In this document: piece after piece, positions 15,923 through 25,560 of the stretch | Position numbering within the stretch: position 1 is the first letter of the stretch | Layout of the letters: each line of letters begins with the position of its first letter | Assembly (NCBI GenBank): GCA_937899245.1 | Contig: CALDKB010000054.1 | Span: forward strand, 33,190 to 97,189 | Source of the DNA: an uncultured Bacteroidales bacterium | GTDB taxonomy: Bacteria; Bacteroidota; Bacteroidia; Bacteroidales; ML635J-15 | Reading direction: 5' to 3' | DNA length: 64,000 bases | Position numbers and translations under genes: made by a program | Notes under the pieces: generated by a model | The model's input: only the letters and a program-made list of their open reading frames with translations | What the model was told of the DNA's origin: nothing | Databases searched by the model: none

Positions 15923-17562
15923 TAGAATTTCTCGTCGTATTTAGTCCATAGGAAATCACCGAGTTTCCAAGCTTTGTCGACAACTTTTTGCCCCCATTCG
16001 TTAGTGTATTCGGTAAGTTTTTCAATTGCATCCCTGCGGCCGTTTTTCTTGTTGCCGTATATTGATAGGACTTCCTTTTCAATTGTATTCTGGTTGTCGA
16101 AAAGTTCCTTTTGCCATGGAATCCAAACAGCATCAACGACATCTTTTCTCATGTCGCCCCAACGCTGATGTGTCAGTGTTCCCAGCCTGTTGAAAGCCCA
16201 CCATGCAGATTCTTGTGTGTATCCGTTTGGTCGGCCTGGTGTTTCGTAACATTTGGGCAGTCGTGTTGCTTGTGGGTAGAACGGAACATAGATTGATGTG
16301 GCAACGTTGTCGAGAGCTATCCAAGCACATCCGCCGATTTCGTCTGGCAACCATGCGCGGCATTGGATGATAGTGGCGTACATTGTGTACCAGCGGGCGA
16401 TAGTTCGTTCTCCAAGCATTTCGATTGCTCCGGTTTTAGAATCTACATCGTACCAGCAACCGCGGACATTTTCAATCTTCATCTGGTCGTATGGCATTTG
16501 CGGGTTTGCCATTGGCGAAATCACTTGGTTTCCGTTCTTGTCGGCAACTGTCAGCGCGTGTGTTATGTCGTACGGTGTGCCTTCGTAGTAGTCGCGGAAA
16601 ATCATAGACATCTGTTCGATAGTTACCGGTTTGTCGGGCTTAACCGAAAACGGATAATCCTGTTGGTTTGGATCGAGTTGTAGCGATGGCGCCACCAAGT
16701 CGAAAATTCTCCACTCGCGGCGGCGGGCAGCTATACTGTTGCGGCTTTCTGGCGCGTAGGCGTAGCAAAATTGAAAGTCGGCTTCAGAAGTGCACCAGCC
16801 TGAGTCTAAAGCCATTTTGAAAATATTCTCGCTAGCCATGAACATGTCGGTGTTTTTGATGTCTATGTGTTTGATTGTGCTTGCGTTGGCGTTAACGGCA
16901 ATGTGGTCGTCGGGAACACGTTGGGCAACCCAAATCCCGCCTTTGTTTCCTTTGCCTGGCCCAATAATTTCCAAATGCCATACTTCGTTCTTGTCGGCAA
17001 TTGTCAGACATTCGCCAACGTCAATCCATCCGTAGTCATTGATTAGCTCGCCGGCTAGTTTTATGGCTTCGCGCGCTGTTGTGCAGCGTTCAAGTATCAG
17101 TTGGCAAAGTTGCGTGCAGTCGATGAGTCCATTGCTTGAAACAAGTGACTTGCGTCCGCCAAATGTAGATTCGCCTATGCCTAACTGCTTTTCGTTCATG
17201 CACGGATATGCGGTATTTATGTAGCGGAAAGTGTGTTCTACTTGTGGAATTTCGCCAACTTCGGCAAATTCGTAAGTAGGCATTGCGTATATATTTTTCG
17301 ATTCGCGCTTGTAGATTTTCTTCATTGACCCCTTCGGAAAGTCCTTGGCCGGCTCAATGTTGAATTCTGATTTTGAACGGTGGCTGTCGTCGGTGTGGGA
17401 TGTGAAAACAGATCCGTCGGCGCTTGCTTTCTTGCCTACAGTTATGCTGGTGCAACCATCTGGATAATTGCCAACCCAGTCGGTATAGTCGATGTCCTGA
17501 GCTTTTGCAAATGTTAGTGCAATTGCGCTAACGGCGATTGTGGAGAAAATCTTTTTTATCAT
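15922..17562 (-). CDS. C69 family dipeptidase, secreted
   Basis: A 546-residue exported protein (signal peptide ending TFAKAQ). The mature region opens with Cys37-Thr-Ser-Ile (DGCTSITVGKKASADGSVF), the N-terminal nucleophile motif of family C69 (PepD-type dipeptidases, Ntn-hydrolase fold); maturation to expose Cys37 is expected. Further C69 blocks include SHTDDSHR and ISPMANPQMPYDQMK. It probably degrades dipeptides in the periplasm. The stop overlaps the start of the downstream LysM protein (TAATG), so the pair is translationally coupled. Confidence 0.92.
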   Translation of the reverse strand: MIKKIFSTIAVSAIALTFAKAQDIDYTDWVGNYPDGCTSITVGKKASADGSVFTSHTDDSHRSKSEFNIEPAKDFPKGSMKKIYKRESKNIYAMPTYEFAEVGEIPQVEHTFRYINTAYPCMNEKQLGIGESTFGGRKSLVSSNGLIDCTQLCQLILERCTTAREAIKLAGELINDYGWIDVGECLTIADKNEVWHLEIIGPGKGNKGGIWVAQRVPDDHIAVNANASTIKHIDIKNTDMFMASENIFKMALDSGWCTSEADFQFCYAYAPESRNSIAARRREWRIFDLVAPSLQLDPNQQDYPFSVKPDKPVTIEQMSMIFRDYYEGTPYDITHALTVADKNGNQVISPMANPQMPYDQMKIENVRGCWYDVDSKTGAIEMLGERTIARWYTMYATIIQCRAWLPDEIGGCAWIALDNVATSIYVPFYPQATRLPKCYETPGRPNGYTQESAWWAFNRLGTLTHQRWGDMRKDVVDAVWIPWQKELFDNQNTIEKEVLSIYGNKKNGRRDAIEKLTEYTNEWGQKVVDKAWKLGDFLWTKYDEKF

Positions 17563-17625
17563 AATCGTTGTGTTTTTGAGATTGCGAAAATAATGTTTTT
17601 TGCTGGTAAAAAAAATGATGCACCT

Positions 17626-19626
17626 TTACTCCTTTATGAGCTTTCCTGTCCATGTGTCGTTTCCTGAAATAATTTTTATGAAATATATTCCGTATGGTTG
17701 GTCTTTTAGGTTGATTGTTATGGTTTTGTCATCGCTGTTTTCTGTCCTGATCTCATGTCCCAATGTGTTGTATACATGTAATTCCTTGAGTCCGTCGGCT
17801 TGTGTTGTTAGCCATGTGCTTTCGTGAAATGGGTTCGGGTGGATTGCAATGTTTGAAAGTTTGGTTTCGTCAATCGCCAGCGAATTAGCCACATTCCAGT
17901 TTTCGGCCAGATTGTTGTCGGAATTTAGGTCGTCCAGTTGCAAGAAGCTTCCACGACAGTTGGCTTCTATTGGCCATGGATATTCGCTACTGTATTCAAC
18001 AAGGTCGATAATGTTGCCCCAGGCGTCGGCGAGTGTGAGTTTCTGTGATTGGTTCGACAGATGTCTGGCATATTGTCCGAAAGGTGTTTCGTGATAGTGC
18101 TTTTTGAAAGTTGTGCTGTCGGAGCAAAGAATTATTCTTTTGCGAGCAGCAAGTGTGGAATTCGTAGGGAATACATATCCGAGCCCTAATCCGCTAAAAT
18201 ATATTCCGGTAAGATTTATTTCCTCGTCGCTGTTGTTGGCAAGTTCAATGAATTCCAAATTGTTGCTGCTGAACGTGGAGTATGGCTTAGGATTGTAGTT
18301 TATCTTGGAGATTACAATGTTTGGAAGTTCAATTTCCTGGCACTCATCGTACTGGCCGATGTTGTTGTTAATCCATTCGATGCGTTTTGAAATCCAAGTT
18401 TTCATAGAGTCGATGTTTGACAAATGATGGTCGGTATATCCCCATCTGTAGCAGTCGCGGACAATGGCGTCGCCTAAAGTCTCTTCGGTTTCGTCTATCA
18501 TGTTGCAAACATTCTCGTATTCAAGAGCTTGCCCTTCGGCTGTGAGCTCGTGCCAGCGACGCGAAAAATAACATCTGAAGGTCGGGTTGTTGAATAGGTC
18601 GGTCCAGAATTTGGCCCCTTCATTGTTTCTGTTTGAAAATTGCCAAACATTGTATTTGCTTCGGTTGTAGTATGGCGTTGGGGTGAGGTCGTTGCCAAAT
18701 GTCAGGTTGAAATCCCAAACAGGTCCGGCTCTCAGTTTGCCCTGCTTGTCCTTGTGGAAATATGTGCTAAGCTGATAAACATCGGCATTTGATGAGAATT
18801 CGCCGATAATCATATAGTCGACAAATGAAGGAATGTCTATTTTTGATGGAAAACCAACGTCTATGGCCTGATTCTGAGTGTTTGCTAGTTCGGTAAAATC
18901 GAAATAGTAGCTGTGTATGTAGTCGACTTGTTCCTGGCTTATGTTTTCGGCAATTGGGAAATTAATTGTATAGACGACGGAATCTCCATGGTAGGCGTAG
19001 TCTTGCCAGTGCAATTCGTCCCTGTCGGCCTTGAAAATGTATCCTCCAGAGATTTCACTTTCGCCTTCCTCGGCGATGTCGATTCTGTTTTTGTCGGCCT
19101 TCATTTTCTCAGTTAAAATATACAACCCGCGGTAGTCGCCGTTGACGAAGACTTCGCAGTAGCGGCAGCGTGGAGCATATTGGCCGATTTTTTCCGACAG
19201 CCCGTACGAAATGTAGTCGCGGACGTATGACGGCTCATAGGCGATGTTGTTAAGCACCCAGTCGTTTTCGGGCGGAAGCCCGAGCAAGCCTACATTGTTG
19301 TTTTCGCCGTAAGCATGTGTGGTGTGAATTGCGTATGGTTTCTTAGGCAGATATGCTGATGTGTTACCTCTGATTTTTATAGCGATGTCTCCGTTGTAGT
19401 CAAGTACGTGTATGTCGGTAGTGTCTTCAAGACGATTGGAGCCGCCATTTTTGTCGAAGATTACCCGCATGTGTCCGCAGATGTACGTCGAATCGTTTAT
19501 TGTGGAGTCTTGGCTGCTGGTAATGAGAATAATAGGCAGATTGCTGCTGGAGAAATCCTGTGAGAATGCTGTTGCGTATAACGACAATACAAGCAGGACG
19601 ATGATATTTGAAAAGATGATTTTCAA
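17626..19626 (-). CDS. CotH-like protein with lamin-tail domain and T9SS signal
   Basis: A 666-residue exported protein. After the signal peptide (ending TAFSQ), residues ~30-400 are a CotH kinase-like domain (IKIRGNTSAYLPKKPYAI, NDWVLNNIAYEPSYVRDYI, GDYRGLYILTEKMKADKNRI, GGYIFKADRDE). Bacillus CotH phosphorylates coat proteins; what this one modifies is unknown. Residues ~430-585 fit a lamin-tail (LTD) domain (LEFIELANNSDEEINLTG). The final ~75 residues (IAIHPNPF, LHVYNTLGHEI, YGIYFIKIISG) form a T9SS type A sorting domain. CotH plus LTD plus T9SS signal is a recurrent architecture in Bacteroidota surface proteins. Confidence 0.92.
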   Translation of the reverse strand: MKIIFSNIIVLLVLSLYATAFSQDFSSSNLPIILITSSQDSTINDSTYICGHMRVIFDKNGGSNRLEDTTDIHVLDYNGDIAIKIRGNTSAYLPKKPYAIHTTHAYGENNNVGLLGLPPENDWVLNNIAYEPSYVRDYISYGLSEKIGQYAPRCRYCEVFVNGDYRGLYILTEKMKADKNRIDIAEEGESEISGGYIFKADRDELHWQDYAYHGDSVVYTINFPIAENISQEQVDYIHSYYFDFTELANTQNQAIDVGFPSKIDIPSFVDYMIIGEFSSNADVYQLSTYFHKDKQGKLRAGPVWDFNLTFGNDLTPTPYYNRSKYNVWQFSNRNNEGAKFWTDLFNNPTFRCYFSRRWHELTAEGQALEYENVCNMIDETEETLGDAIVRDCYRWGYTDHHLSNIDSMKTWISKRIEWINNNIGQYDECQEIELPNIVISKINYNPKPYSTFSSNNLEFIELANNSDEEINLTGIYFSGLGLGYVFPTNSTLAARKRIILCSDSTTFKKHYHETPFGQYARHLSNQSQKLTLADAWGNIIDLVEYSSEYPWPIEANCRGSFLQLDDLNSDNNLAENWNVANSLAIDETKLSNIAIHPNPFHESTWLTTQADGLKELHVYNTLGHEIRTENSDDKTITINLKDQPYGIYFIKIISGNDTWTGKLIKE

Positions 19627-19640
19627 TGTTTGTTAGAAAC

Positions 19641-19666
19641 AAAAAAGCACCGTAGTGACCCGGTGC
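19641..19666 (-). terminator. Terminator after LRR gene
   Basis: On the minus strand gcaccg (19661-19666) and cggtgc (19647-19652) form a stem followed by six T, between the LRR protein gene and the CotH gene. Confidence 0.75.
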
Positions 19667-19689
19667 GTTTATGTTAATAGCTAAATCTG

Positions 19690-20850
19690 TTATTTTGCCA
19701 GTGCTTCTTTAATTTCCTTGAATTTTTTGCAGGCAGGGATTTGCTTGTAGTAAGAACCGCAAAGCTTTGGAACAGAAAGTATTGCATCTTCAGGCAGTCC
19801 GTCGAAGGCATCGTCTGCAATTTCTATTTTGTTGCCGTCGATTCTAACATAGGTAAGATTCTTGCAATTCTTGAATGCGCCTTTATCAATTTTGTCAATG
19901 GAGCTAGGAATCCTTACCGAAGTCATGTTGCAGCTGTTGAAAGCGTTAGGTCCGATTTCCTGAATCTTGAATGGCGTTCCTTCGCGTAGAGTTTCCCACG
20001 GAAGTTTGAGTTCGCCGGTTATGTTGTCATACGATTCCTCGCAATTGATATACGGAGTAAGGGCTGCGTGTGAAGAAATTTTTGCTGTTGATTCCTTGAA
20101 GTCGATTATTTGGCAAAGGAAATTCTGTCCGGTTTCCGCCGTGGTCCAGAATAGCGGCATGTTTTCTCCGCTGGCCGTACGTTCGATGATTTCTTTTGCA
20201 TCGCTCCACGGTTCTGTTTTCGAGTATATCTCGGCTGTCTTTGGCGGAACAATCAGTGTAACACCGAATAAATAAAAATCGCTGTGCTCGCCAAATTCGG
20301 GCGGGTTCTCGCAGTATAGTTCCATTTTCTTGATTTTCTTGCACTTGTCGAAGGCGCAAGTTCCAATTTTTTGCAAGTTTGGCGGAAGAATTACTTCTGC
20401 TAGTTCGGTACATCCGTTGAATGCGTCGATGTCGATTTCGGTAATTGACATAGGCATGACGACTTTCTTGATTTTCTTGCAGTCCTTGAAAGCTTGCTTT
20501 CCTATTTGTGTGATGGGGTAGTTGGCTCCTTGGTAGCTGATACGTTTCGGAATAGTTACAGTGCCCGAAATAGTATTGTTGTACTTTTGTATTGTTTCGT
20601 AAACAAATGGCACCCACATTGTGTCAATGGTGTTCTTCTCGGTTTCCGACTTGCCTACAGCAGGTGTCAACGGGGCAATTACTTCGTACGAAGGAGGAGT
20701 TTTGGCCTTGTCGTATTTCGAAGCGACTTTGTTCTCCTTAAGACCGAAATATAACGTGTTGCCGTTTTCGTCAACGCGTGTAATGTTTTGTGCAACAATT
20801 GGTAATGCAAGCATTAACAAAATAATGACTGATAAAATATTTCTTTTCAT
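19690..20850 (-). CDS. BspA-type leucine-rich repeat protein, secreted
   Basis: A 386-residue exported protein; ATG 20850 (MKRNILSVIILLMLALPIVAQ) gives the signal peptide, whereas the longer frame to 20892 adds 14 unlikely residues. It contains LRR_5/BspA-like repeats in two groups (about 110-185 and 300-375), with units such as ITQIGKQAFKDCKKIKKVVMP, split here as QAFKDCKKI, DAFNGCTELAEVILP and GAFKNCKNLTYVRI. Between them lies a non-repeat segment (about 205-290). These repeats mediate protein or surface binding in BspA-like proteins. There is no T9SS signal. A terminator separates it from the CotH gene. Confidence 0.87.
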   Translation of the reverse strand: MKRNILSVIILLMLALPIVAQNITRVDENGNTLYFGLKENKVASKYDKAKTPPSYEVIAPLTPAVGKSETEKNTIDTMWVPFVYETIQKYNNTISGTVTIPKRISYQGANYPITQIGKQAFKDCKKIKKVVMPMSITEIDIDAFNGCTELAEVILPPNLQKIGTCAFDKCKKIKKMELYCENPPEFGEHSDFYLFGVTLIVPPKTAEIYSKTEPWSDAKEIIERTASGENMPLFWTTAETGQNFLCQIIDFKESTAKISSHAALTPYINCEESYDNITGELKLPWETLREGTPFKIQEIGPNAFNSCNMTSVRIPSSIDKIDKGAFKNCKNLTYVRIDGNKIEIADDAFDGLPEDAILSVPKLCGSYYKQIPACKKFKEIKEALAK

Positions 20851-21026
20851 AAATGAAATCTTTTTTGAAAATTCGGTGTTAAAGTTAAGCATTTGTTTCC
20901 AATTGCGAAAAAGTTATTTGACTTTTTTCCGATTTTTTTTTATGAAAATTGTGTTCCTATACTATGTTGGCTTGCAGTAATGGAGGCTTTTACGCAAAAT
21001 AATTCTCAAATCTTAATAATTCACAT

Positions 21027-21034
21027 TATATTTG
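21027..21034 (+). promoter_or_regulatory. -7 box TATATTTG upstream of lepA
   Basis: TATATTTG matches TAnnTTTG and lies 26 bases before the lepA ATG in the divergent gap between lepA and the LRR gene. The -33 element is not evident. Confidence 0.45.
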
Positions 21035-21060
21035 CAACCAATTTTCGTAAATCACATTTG

Positions 21061-22851
21061 ATGAAGAATATACGCAACTTTTGCATTATTGCACACATCG
21101 ACCACGGCAAGAGCACATTGGCTGACAGGCTTTTGCAATATACTGGTACGGTTTCCGACCGCAATTTCCAGAACCAGGTTCTCGACGATATGGATTTGGA
21201 GCGTGAACGTGGAATTACAATAAAAAGCCATGCCATTCAGATGGATTATGAGGCCAAGGATGGTCAGAAATATATTCTTAACCTGATTGACACTCCGGGT
21301 CATGTGGATTTTTCGTACGAGGTTAGCCGTTCTATTGCAGCTTGCGAGGGTGCCTTGCTTGTCGTTGATGCAACGCAAGGTGTTCAGGCTCAAACGATTT
21401 CCACTCTTTATCAGGCGATAGATCATGATTTGGAAATTATTCCTGTGCTAAACAAGATAGACCTTGATGCGGCAATGCCAGAGGTTGTTGAGGATCAAAT
21501 TATTGAGCTTATTGGTTGCGACCGTGAGGATATCCTTCGTGCGAGCGGTAAGACTGGCGAAGGCGTTGAGGCTGTGCTGGAAGCTATTGTTAATAGGATT
21601 CCGGCGCCTAAGGGAGACCCCGACGCTCCGTTCGAGGCTCTTATTTTCGATTCTGTGTTCAATGCTTTCCGTGGAATTGTTGTTTATTTCCGAATTTTCA
21701 ACGGACAGGTGAATACTAAGGACCTAGTTAAATTTGTCAATACTGGTCGCGAGTATAATGCCGAGGAGATTGGCGTGCTCAAGATGGATTATTCACCGCG
21801 AAAGACTTTGTCGGCTGGAGATGTCGGCTATATAATTTCGGGTATTAAGACTGCTGTCGAAGTTAAGGTCGGTGATACGATAACACATGTGGACAGGCCG
21901 TGTACGGAGGCTATAGCCGGATTTTCGGAGGTCAAGCCGATGCTTTATGCCGGTATTTATCCAGTTGATGCTGACGATTACGAAGAACTGCGAACTTCAA
22001 TTGAAAAATTGCAGTTGAACGATGCTTCACTGACCTACGATTTGGAATCGTCGGCAGCTCTTGGTTTCGGTTTCCGTTGCGGCTTCCTTGGTCTTTTGCA
22101 TATGGAAATTGTTCAGGAACGTCTCGACCGAGAGTTCAACATGGACGTAATTACAACTGTGCCAAACGTTCAGTATCTTGCGTATACGACAAAGGGTGAG
22201 AAGGTGGAAGTACATAATCCATCGGGAATGCCGGCGCCAAATTTTCTCGATCACGTTGAGGAGCCGTTCATTCGCGGAACCATTATCACAAAGGCTGATT
22301 ATGTAGGTCCAATTATTAAGCTATGCATCGACAAGCGCGGAACTTTCCTAAATCAGGTGTATCTGAGCGCCGATAGGGTGGAGTTGCATTTTGATTTGCC
22401 TTTGGGTGAGATTGTCTTCGATTTCTACGACAAGCTAAAGAGCATATCAAAAGGTTATGCATCGTTTGATTATTACCAGTCTGAATATCGCTTGTCTAAG
22501 CTGGTTCGCCTTGATATTCTTCTCAATGGCGAAATGGTGGATGCGCTTTCTACATTGACGCACGTCAGCAATGCGCAAACTTTTGGCCGTCGCATGTGCG
22601 AAAAACTGAAGGAACTTATTCCTCGCCACCAGTTCGATGTTGCAGTTCAGGCAGCCATCGGCGGAAAGATTATCGCACGTGAAACTGTCAAGGCAGTTCG
22701 AAAGGATGTTACTGCTAAATGTTATGGCGGCGATATTACCCGTAAGCGTAAGTTGCTTGAAAAGCAGAAGGAAGGAAAGAAGCGTATGCGCCAGATTGGC
22801 TCCGTGGAAGTTCCTCAGTCTGCATTCCTCGCCGTGCTGAAGCTCGATTAA
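21061..22851 (+). CDS. lepA: Elongation factor 4 (LepA)
   Basis: A 596-residue ribosomal back-translocase GTPase, the usual LepA length. The frame is open upstream to 20893, but ATG 21061 (MKNIRNFCIIAHIDHGKSTLADRL) is the conserved start. G1 is AHIDHGKST, G2 lies in ERGITI, G3 is DTPGH and G4 is NKIDLD. The LepA-specific C-terminus is present (CYGGDITRKRKLLEKQKEGKKRMR, split as GGDITRKRKLLEKQ and KKRMRQIG). It acts on stalled or mis-translocated ribosomes and in 30S biogenesis. It is monocistronic and followed by a strong terminator. Confidence 0.97.
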   Translation: MKNIRNFCIIAHIDHGKSTLADRLLQYTGTVSDRNFQNQVLDDMDLERERGITIKSHAIQMDYEAKDGQKYILNLIDTPGHVDFSYEVSRSIAACEGALLVVDATQGVQAQTISTLYQAIDHDLEIIPVLNKIDLDAAMPEVVEDQIIELIGCDREDILRASGKTGEGVEAVLEAIVNRIPAPKGDPDAPFEALIFDSVFNAFRGIVVYFRIFNGQVNTKDLVKFVNTGREYNAEEIGVLKMDYSPRKTLSAGDVGYIISGIKTAVEVKVGDTITHVDRPCTEAIAGFSEVKPMLYAGIYPVDADDYEELRTSIEKLQLNDASLTYDLESSAALGFGFRCGFLGLLHMEIVQERLDREFNMDVITTVPNVQYLAYTTKGEKVEVHNPSGMPAPNFLDHVEEPFIRGTIITKADYVGPIIKLCIDKRGTFLNQVYLSADRVELHFDLPLGEIVFDFYDKLKSISKGYASFDYYQSEYRLSKLVRLDILLNGEMVDALSTLTHVSNAQTFGRRMCEKLKELIPRHQFDVAVQAAIGGKIIARETVKAVRKDVTAKCYGGDITRKRKLLEKQKEGKKRMRQIGSVEVPQSAFLAVLKLD

Positions 22852-22872
22852 CAAACAACAGAATATAAAAGG

Positions 22873-22910
22873 AAAACGGCTTGCATTTTGAAGTGCAAGC
22901 CGTTTTTTTT
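22873..22910. terminator. Strong bidirectional terminator
   Basis: A GC-containing stem (aaaacggcttgca at 22873-22885, tgcaagccgtttt at 22894-22906) with an A run before and eight T after lies between convergent lepA and the transglutaminase lipoprotein gene. Confidence 0.85.
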
Positions 22911-22923
22911 GATGTTTTTGCGT

Positions 22924-25551
22924 TTATATATTTAGCGACTTGTAAATAAGTTCTGCTGTTCCAATTCTGTATCCTTCGCTTCTGAATGTTATTTTTCCAT
23001 TTCTGTCGATTATGAAAATCAGCGGCGGATTGTCGCGATATTGCTGTTTGGTGTCGGACAGAATTTTGTCCATGAGACCGTTAGTGTCGGTGGCAATAAT
23101 TGTTTGCTTCGGCAAGTTCCATTTTGTTGCGGACAGTGGCTCGGTAAGTTTGTCCTCCGGTACAACCATCAGAATGTTGCCGTTCCATTTTTCGTATGTC
23201 TCGTGCATCGAGCCCAATTCCTTGAGCGTGTGTTTTGTCGGTTCGCGATTCGGGTCCATGAAGCATAGAATTAATGGTTTGTCCTTGGCAAGTTCCTTTA
23301 TGTTTTGGACTACACCGTTGATTTCGATTTCGGTGTCGTCGTTAATCTGTCCGTAGAACTCGTTGTCGCGTGGCTTCAACTGTCGGATGACAACTTGTTT
23401 TTCGGTCGTTTCGCCAGCCTTTATGTTAAAGAATACAAGGTGCGATAATGTTTCGCCGTCGCTGTAGCGATTGCCGGTAGAAAGCATGTAGTAACCTTCT
23501 TCCAGTTCAAGCTTAACTGGGAATTCGGCAACGCGCGGATCGTTTTCATAGTCGAATGTAGTGAAGTCGCCGTCTTCAAATTTTGCAATCGTGTAGTGCG
23601 TCCAATATTGAGGCTTTATTTCTGTATCGTCTTCGTATTTTAGGATGAGAGTGCCGGTTGCCTGTGCTGGTTTTTCGGCTTCAAACGAGACGATGTTCCA
23701 ATTGTCGTTTTCGTACACAAAAAGTTGTCGGGTTGCATTGTCGAGGTAAGCGGGAATATTGAGTGAACGGCATGCTGCGATGAAGAAAATGTCGCGAGAA
23801 CGGGCGTCTGCATGTTTGAGTTCAAATACGCCGCGAGGTGAAATCGGACAGTTGAAGTAGTTGCCTTCCTTGTCGATTGTGATGTTCGCCTTTGTCCATT
23901 CGATAATTTCAGCATACGAAGGGGCGTTGCCGAGTGTTTTTCCTAGGTTTTGGGATAGGAACTGACGCCACGGACGAATCATTTCGCCTTCAATACGTGC
24001 CGGCAGAATACCTTTTATGTAGATTTCCCTTGGATGCTTTTCGTCGTAATATGTTATGTGCTGCTGCAATGTTTCGGCTTTGCAGTCGCGTAAGTCTTTG
24101 TCCGATAGCGATTTCATGAATTCATATAGAAGCAGGTATTCGTTCTTTTCCGAATTGCTGTCCATGAAACTTATGATTTCCTCGTAGTTGCCTTCGCTTT
24201 TCTTTACAAATTCTGCAATCTGTTCCGTAGTAAGGTTCGCATTGGCAATCTCACCGATTTGTTCTTCGGTCGGGAATGTTTTTAGGTATGCGTTTCTGAT
24301 AGAGTCTTCTGTTGCAAGTCGTTTGTTGTTGGCGGCAACTTCATCGTCAGAGGCGACATTGTCGCGTTCCTTGGCTGCTGGAGGAAGCACATCAATGTCC
24401 TGTTCGTATTCGGTTCCGGCTGTGCGTGTTAGTTTTAATGTTATTTCGTCAATTTCCCTAACGTCAATTTTTGCATAGTCGTAAATGCCGTCTTTGCAAG
24501 CCCATATCAGCAAGTCCCCATATCCGGTAGTCAGACTTGCAGTTCCATCAGCATTTGTCATGGCGCTTGCAATAGGATAGTATTCGGCGTAATTGTAAAG
24601 CTTGAATCTGACGTTTGCGTTTTCAACGGCATTGCCGTTTTTGTCGACAACCTTTGCAGTGATTTTCCTGGTGTCGGTATAGTTCGGGAGCATATTTATG
24701 CGCGAGAACAATTCTCCTTGATGGTTTATCTCTTCGTCGCCTTTATATTTTCCGAAAGCATTTGAATGTACCATCATGCATCGTGTAGATGGAATTGCAA
24801 ACCATCCCATGTCGAGTTTGGCGTCGGGTTCGCAGGCGCCAAGGAAATACCATTTCCCGTCAACCCATACTTCCACCCAAGCATGGTTGTCGTCGGTGTG
24901 GGCCCAACGTGGTGTATAGCACTGGCGAGCAGGAATTCCGACAGCTCGTAGGGCAGTGACTGTAAATGTGGATTCTTCGCCACAACGGCCAAATCCAGTA
25001 CGAATACTAGCCAATGGCGATGAGGTGCGAGCGTCGGAAGCACGGTATGTTACTTTTTCGTGGCACCAGTGGTTTACTTCGAGTGCCGCATCGTACATCG
25101 ACATGTCTTTGATTCGGTCTTTTATTTCGTTGAAAATGAACATTCTGGCAGTGTCGAGATCTTCGTTGTTTACTCGATATACAAGAACAAAATGGCGGAA
25201 AATGTCCTCGGGGACATTCTTGCCCCAGCTAAAGAAATTGCGCGCCATGAAGGCGTATTTTACTTGGTTAACGAAAAAGTCTCCATTGTAATCGGCAAGG
25301 TCGCTAAATGGCATATATGCGTACAGGAACTTTAAGGCTTCGGTTTCCTCTGTTGTAAGCTGTTCGTTGAAAACTGAAAATAGTTCTTCGCTGCGCCCCT
25401 GTGTCAGTTCCTTGCGCACTTCAAAGTCGGTTTCGACTTGGTTGCGATATGCTTCGTCGGTAATGAAATGTTTCTCGTTGTCGTGATTGCAAGATACAAA
25501 TGCTATTGCTGTCGACAGAATTGCTATTGCTACCTTTGTTATGTGTTTCAT
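22924..25551 (-). CDS. Multidomain transglutaminase-like lipoprotein
   Basis: An 875-residue lipoprotein (Cys21 in AFVSCNHD). Residues ~155-260 form a transglutaminase-like core with a full triad: Cys in GRCGEES, His in DDNHAWVEVW and Asp in ACEPD. A carboxypeptidase-regulatory-like Ig segment follows (about 300-370, KVVDKNGNAVENANVRF). A second transglutaminase-like stretch (about 540-630, ARSRDIFFIAACRSLNIPAYL) has lost the catalytic Cys position. The last ~130 residues resemble a thioredoxin fold (LILCFMDPNREP, IDRNGKITFRSEGY) without CxxC. Such proteins may cleave or crosslink cell-surface peptides. It is the last of four closely spaced genes starting with the mannose-1-phosphate guanylyltransferase. 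Confidence 0.85.
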   Translation of the reverse strand: MKHITKVAIAILSTAIAFVSCNHDNEKHFITDEAYRNQVETDFEVRKELTQGRSEELFSVFNEQLTTEETEALKFLYAYMPFSDLADYNGDFFVNQVKYAFMARNFFSWGKNVPEDIFRHFVLVYRVNNEDLDTARMFIFNEIKDRIKDMSMYDAALEVNHWCHEKVTYRASDARTSSPLASIRTGFGRCGEESTFTVTALRAVGIPARQCYTPRWAHTDDNHAWVEVWVDGKWYFLGACEPDAKLDMGWFAIPSTRCMMVHSNAFGKYKGDEEINHQGELFSRINMLPNYTDTRKITAKVVDKNGNAVENANVRFKLYNYAEYYPIASAMTNADGTASLTTGYGDLLIWACKDGIYDYAKIDVREIDEITLKLTRTAGTEYEQDIDVLPPAAKERDNVASDDEVAANNKRLATEDSIRNAYLKTFPTEEQIGEIANANLTTEQIAEFVKKSEGNYEEIISFMDSNSEKNEYLLLYEFMKSLSDKDLRDCKAETLQQHITYYDEKHPREIYIKGILPARIEGEMIRPWRQFLSQNLGKTLGNAPSYAEIIEWTKANITIDKEGNYFNCPISPRGVFELKHADARSRDIFFIAACRSLNIPAYLDNATRQLFVYENDNWNIVSFEAEKPAQATGTLILKYEDDTEIKPQYWTHYTIAKFEDGDFTTFDYENDPRVAEFPVKLELEEGYYMLSTGNRYSDGETLSHLVFFNIKAGETTEKQVVIRQLKPRDNEFYGQINDDTEIEINGVVQNIKELAKDKPLILCFMDPNREPTKHTLKELGSMHETYEKWNGNILMVVPEDKLTEPLSATKWNLPKQTIIATDTNGLMDKILSDTKQQYRDNPPLIFIIDRNGKITFRSEGYRIGTAELIYKSLNI

Positions 25552-25560
25552 GTCTGTATG

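Noticed and set aside
20893..21060. N-terminal extension of LepA by 56 codons
   Set aside because: The standard LepA N-terminus begins at ATG 21061 and a -7 box lies within the extension.
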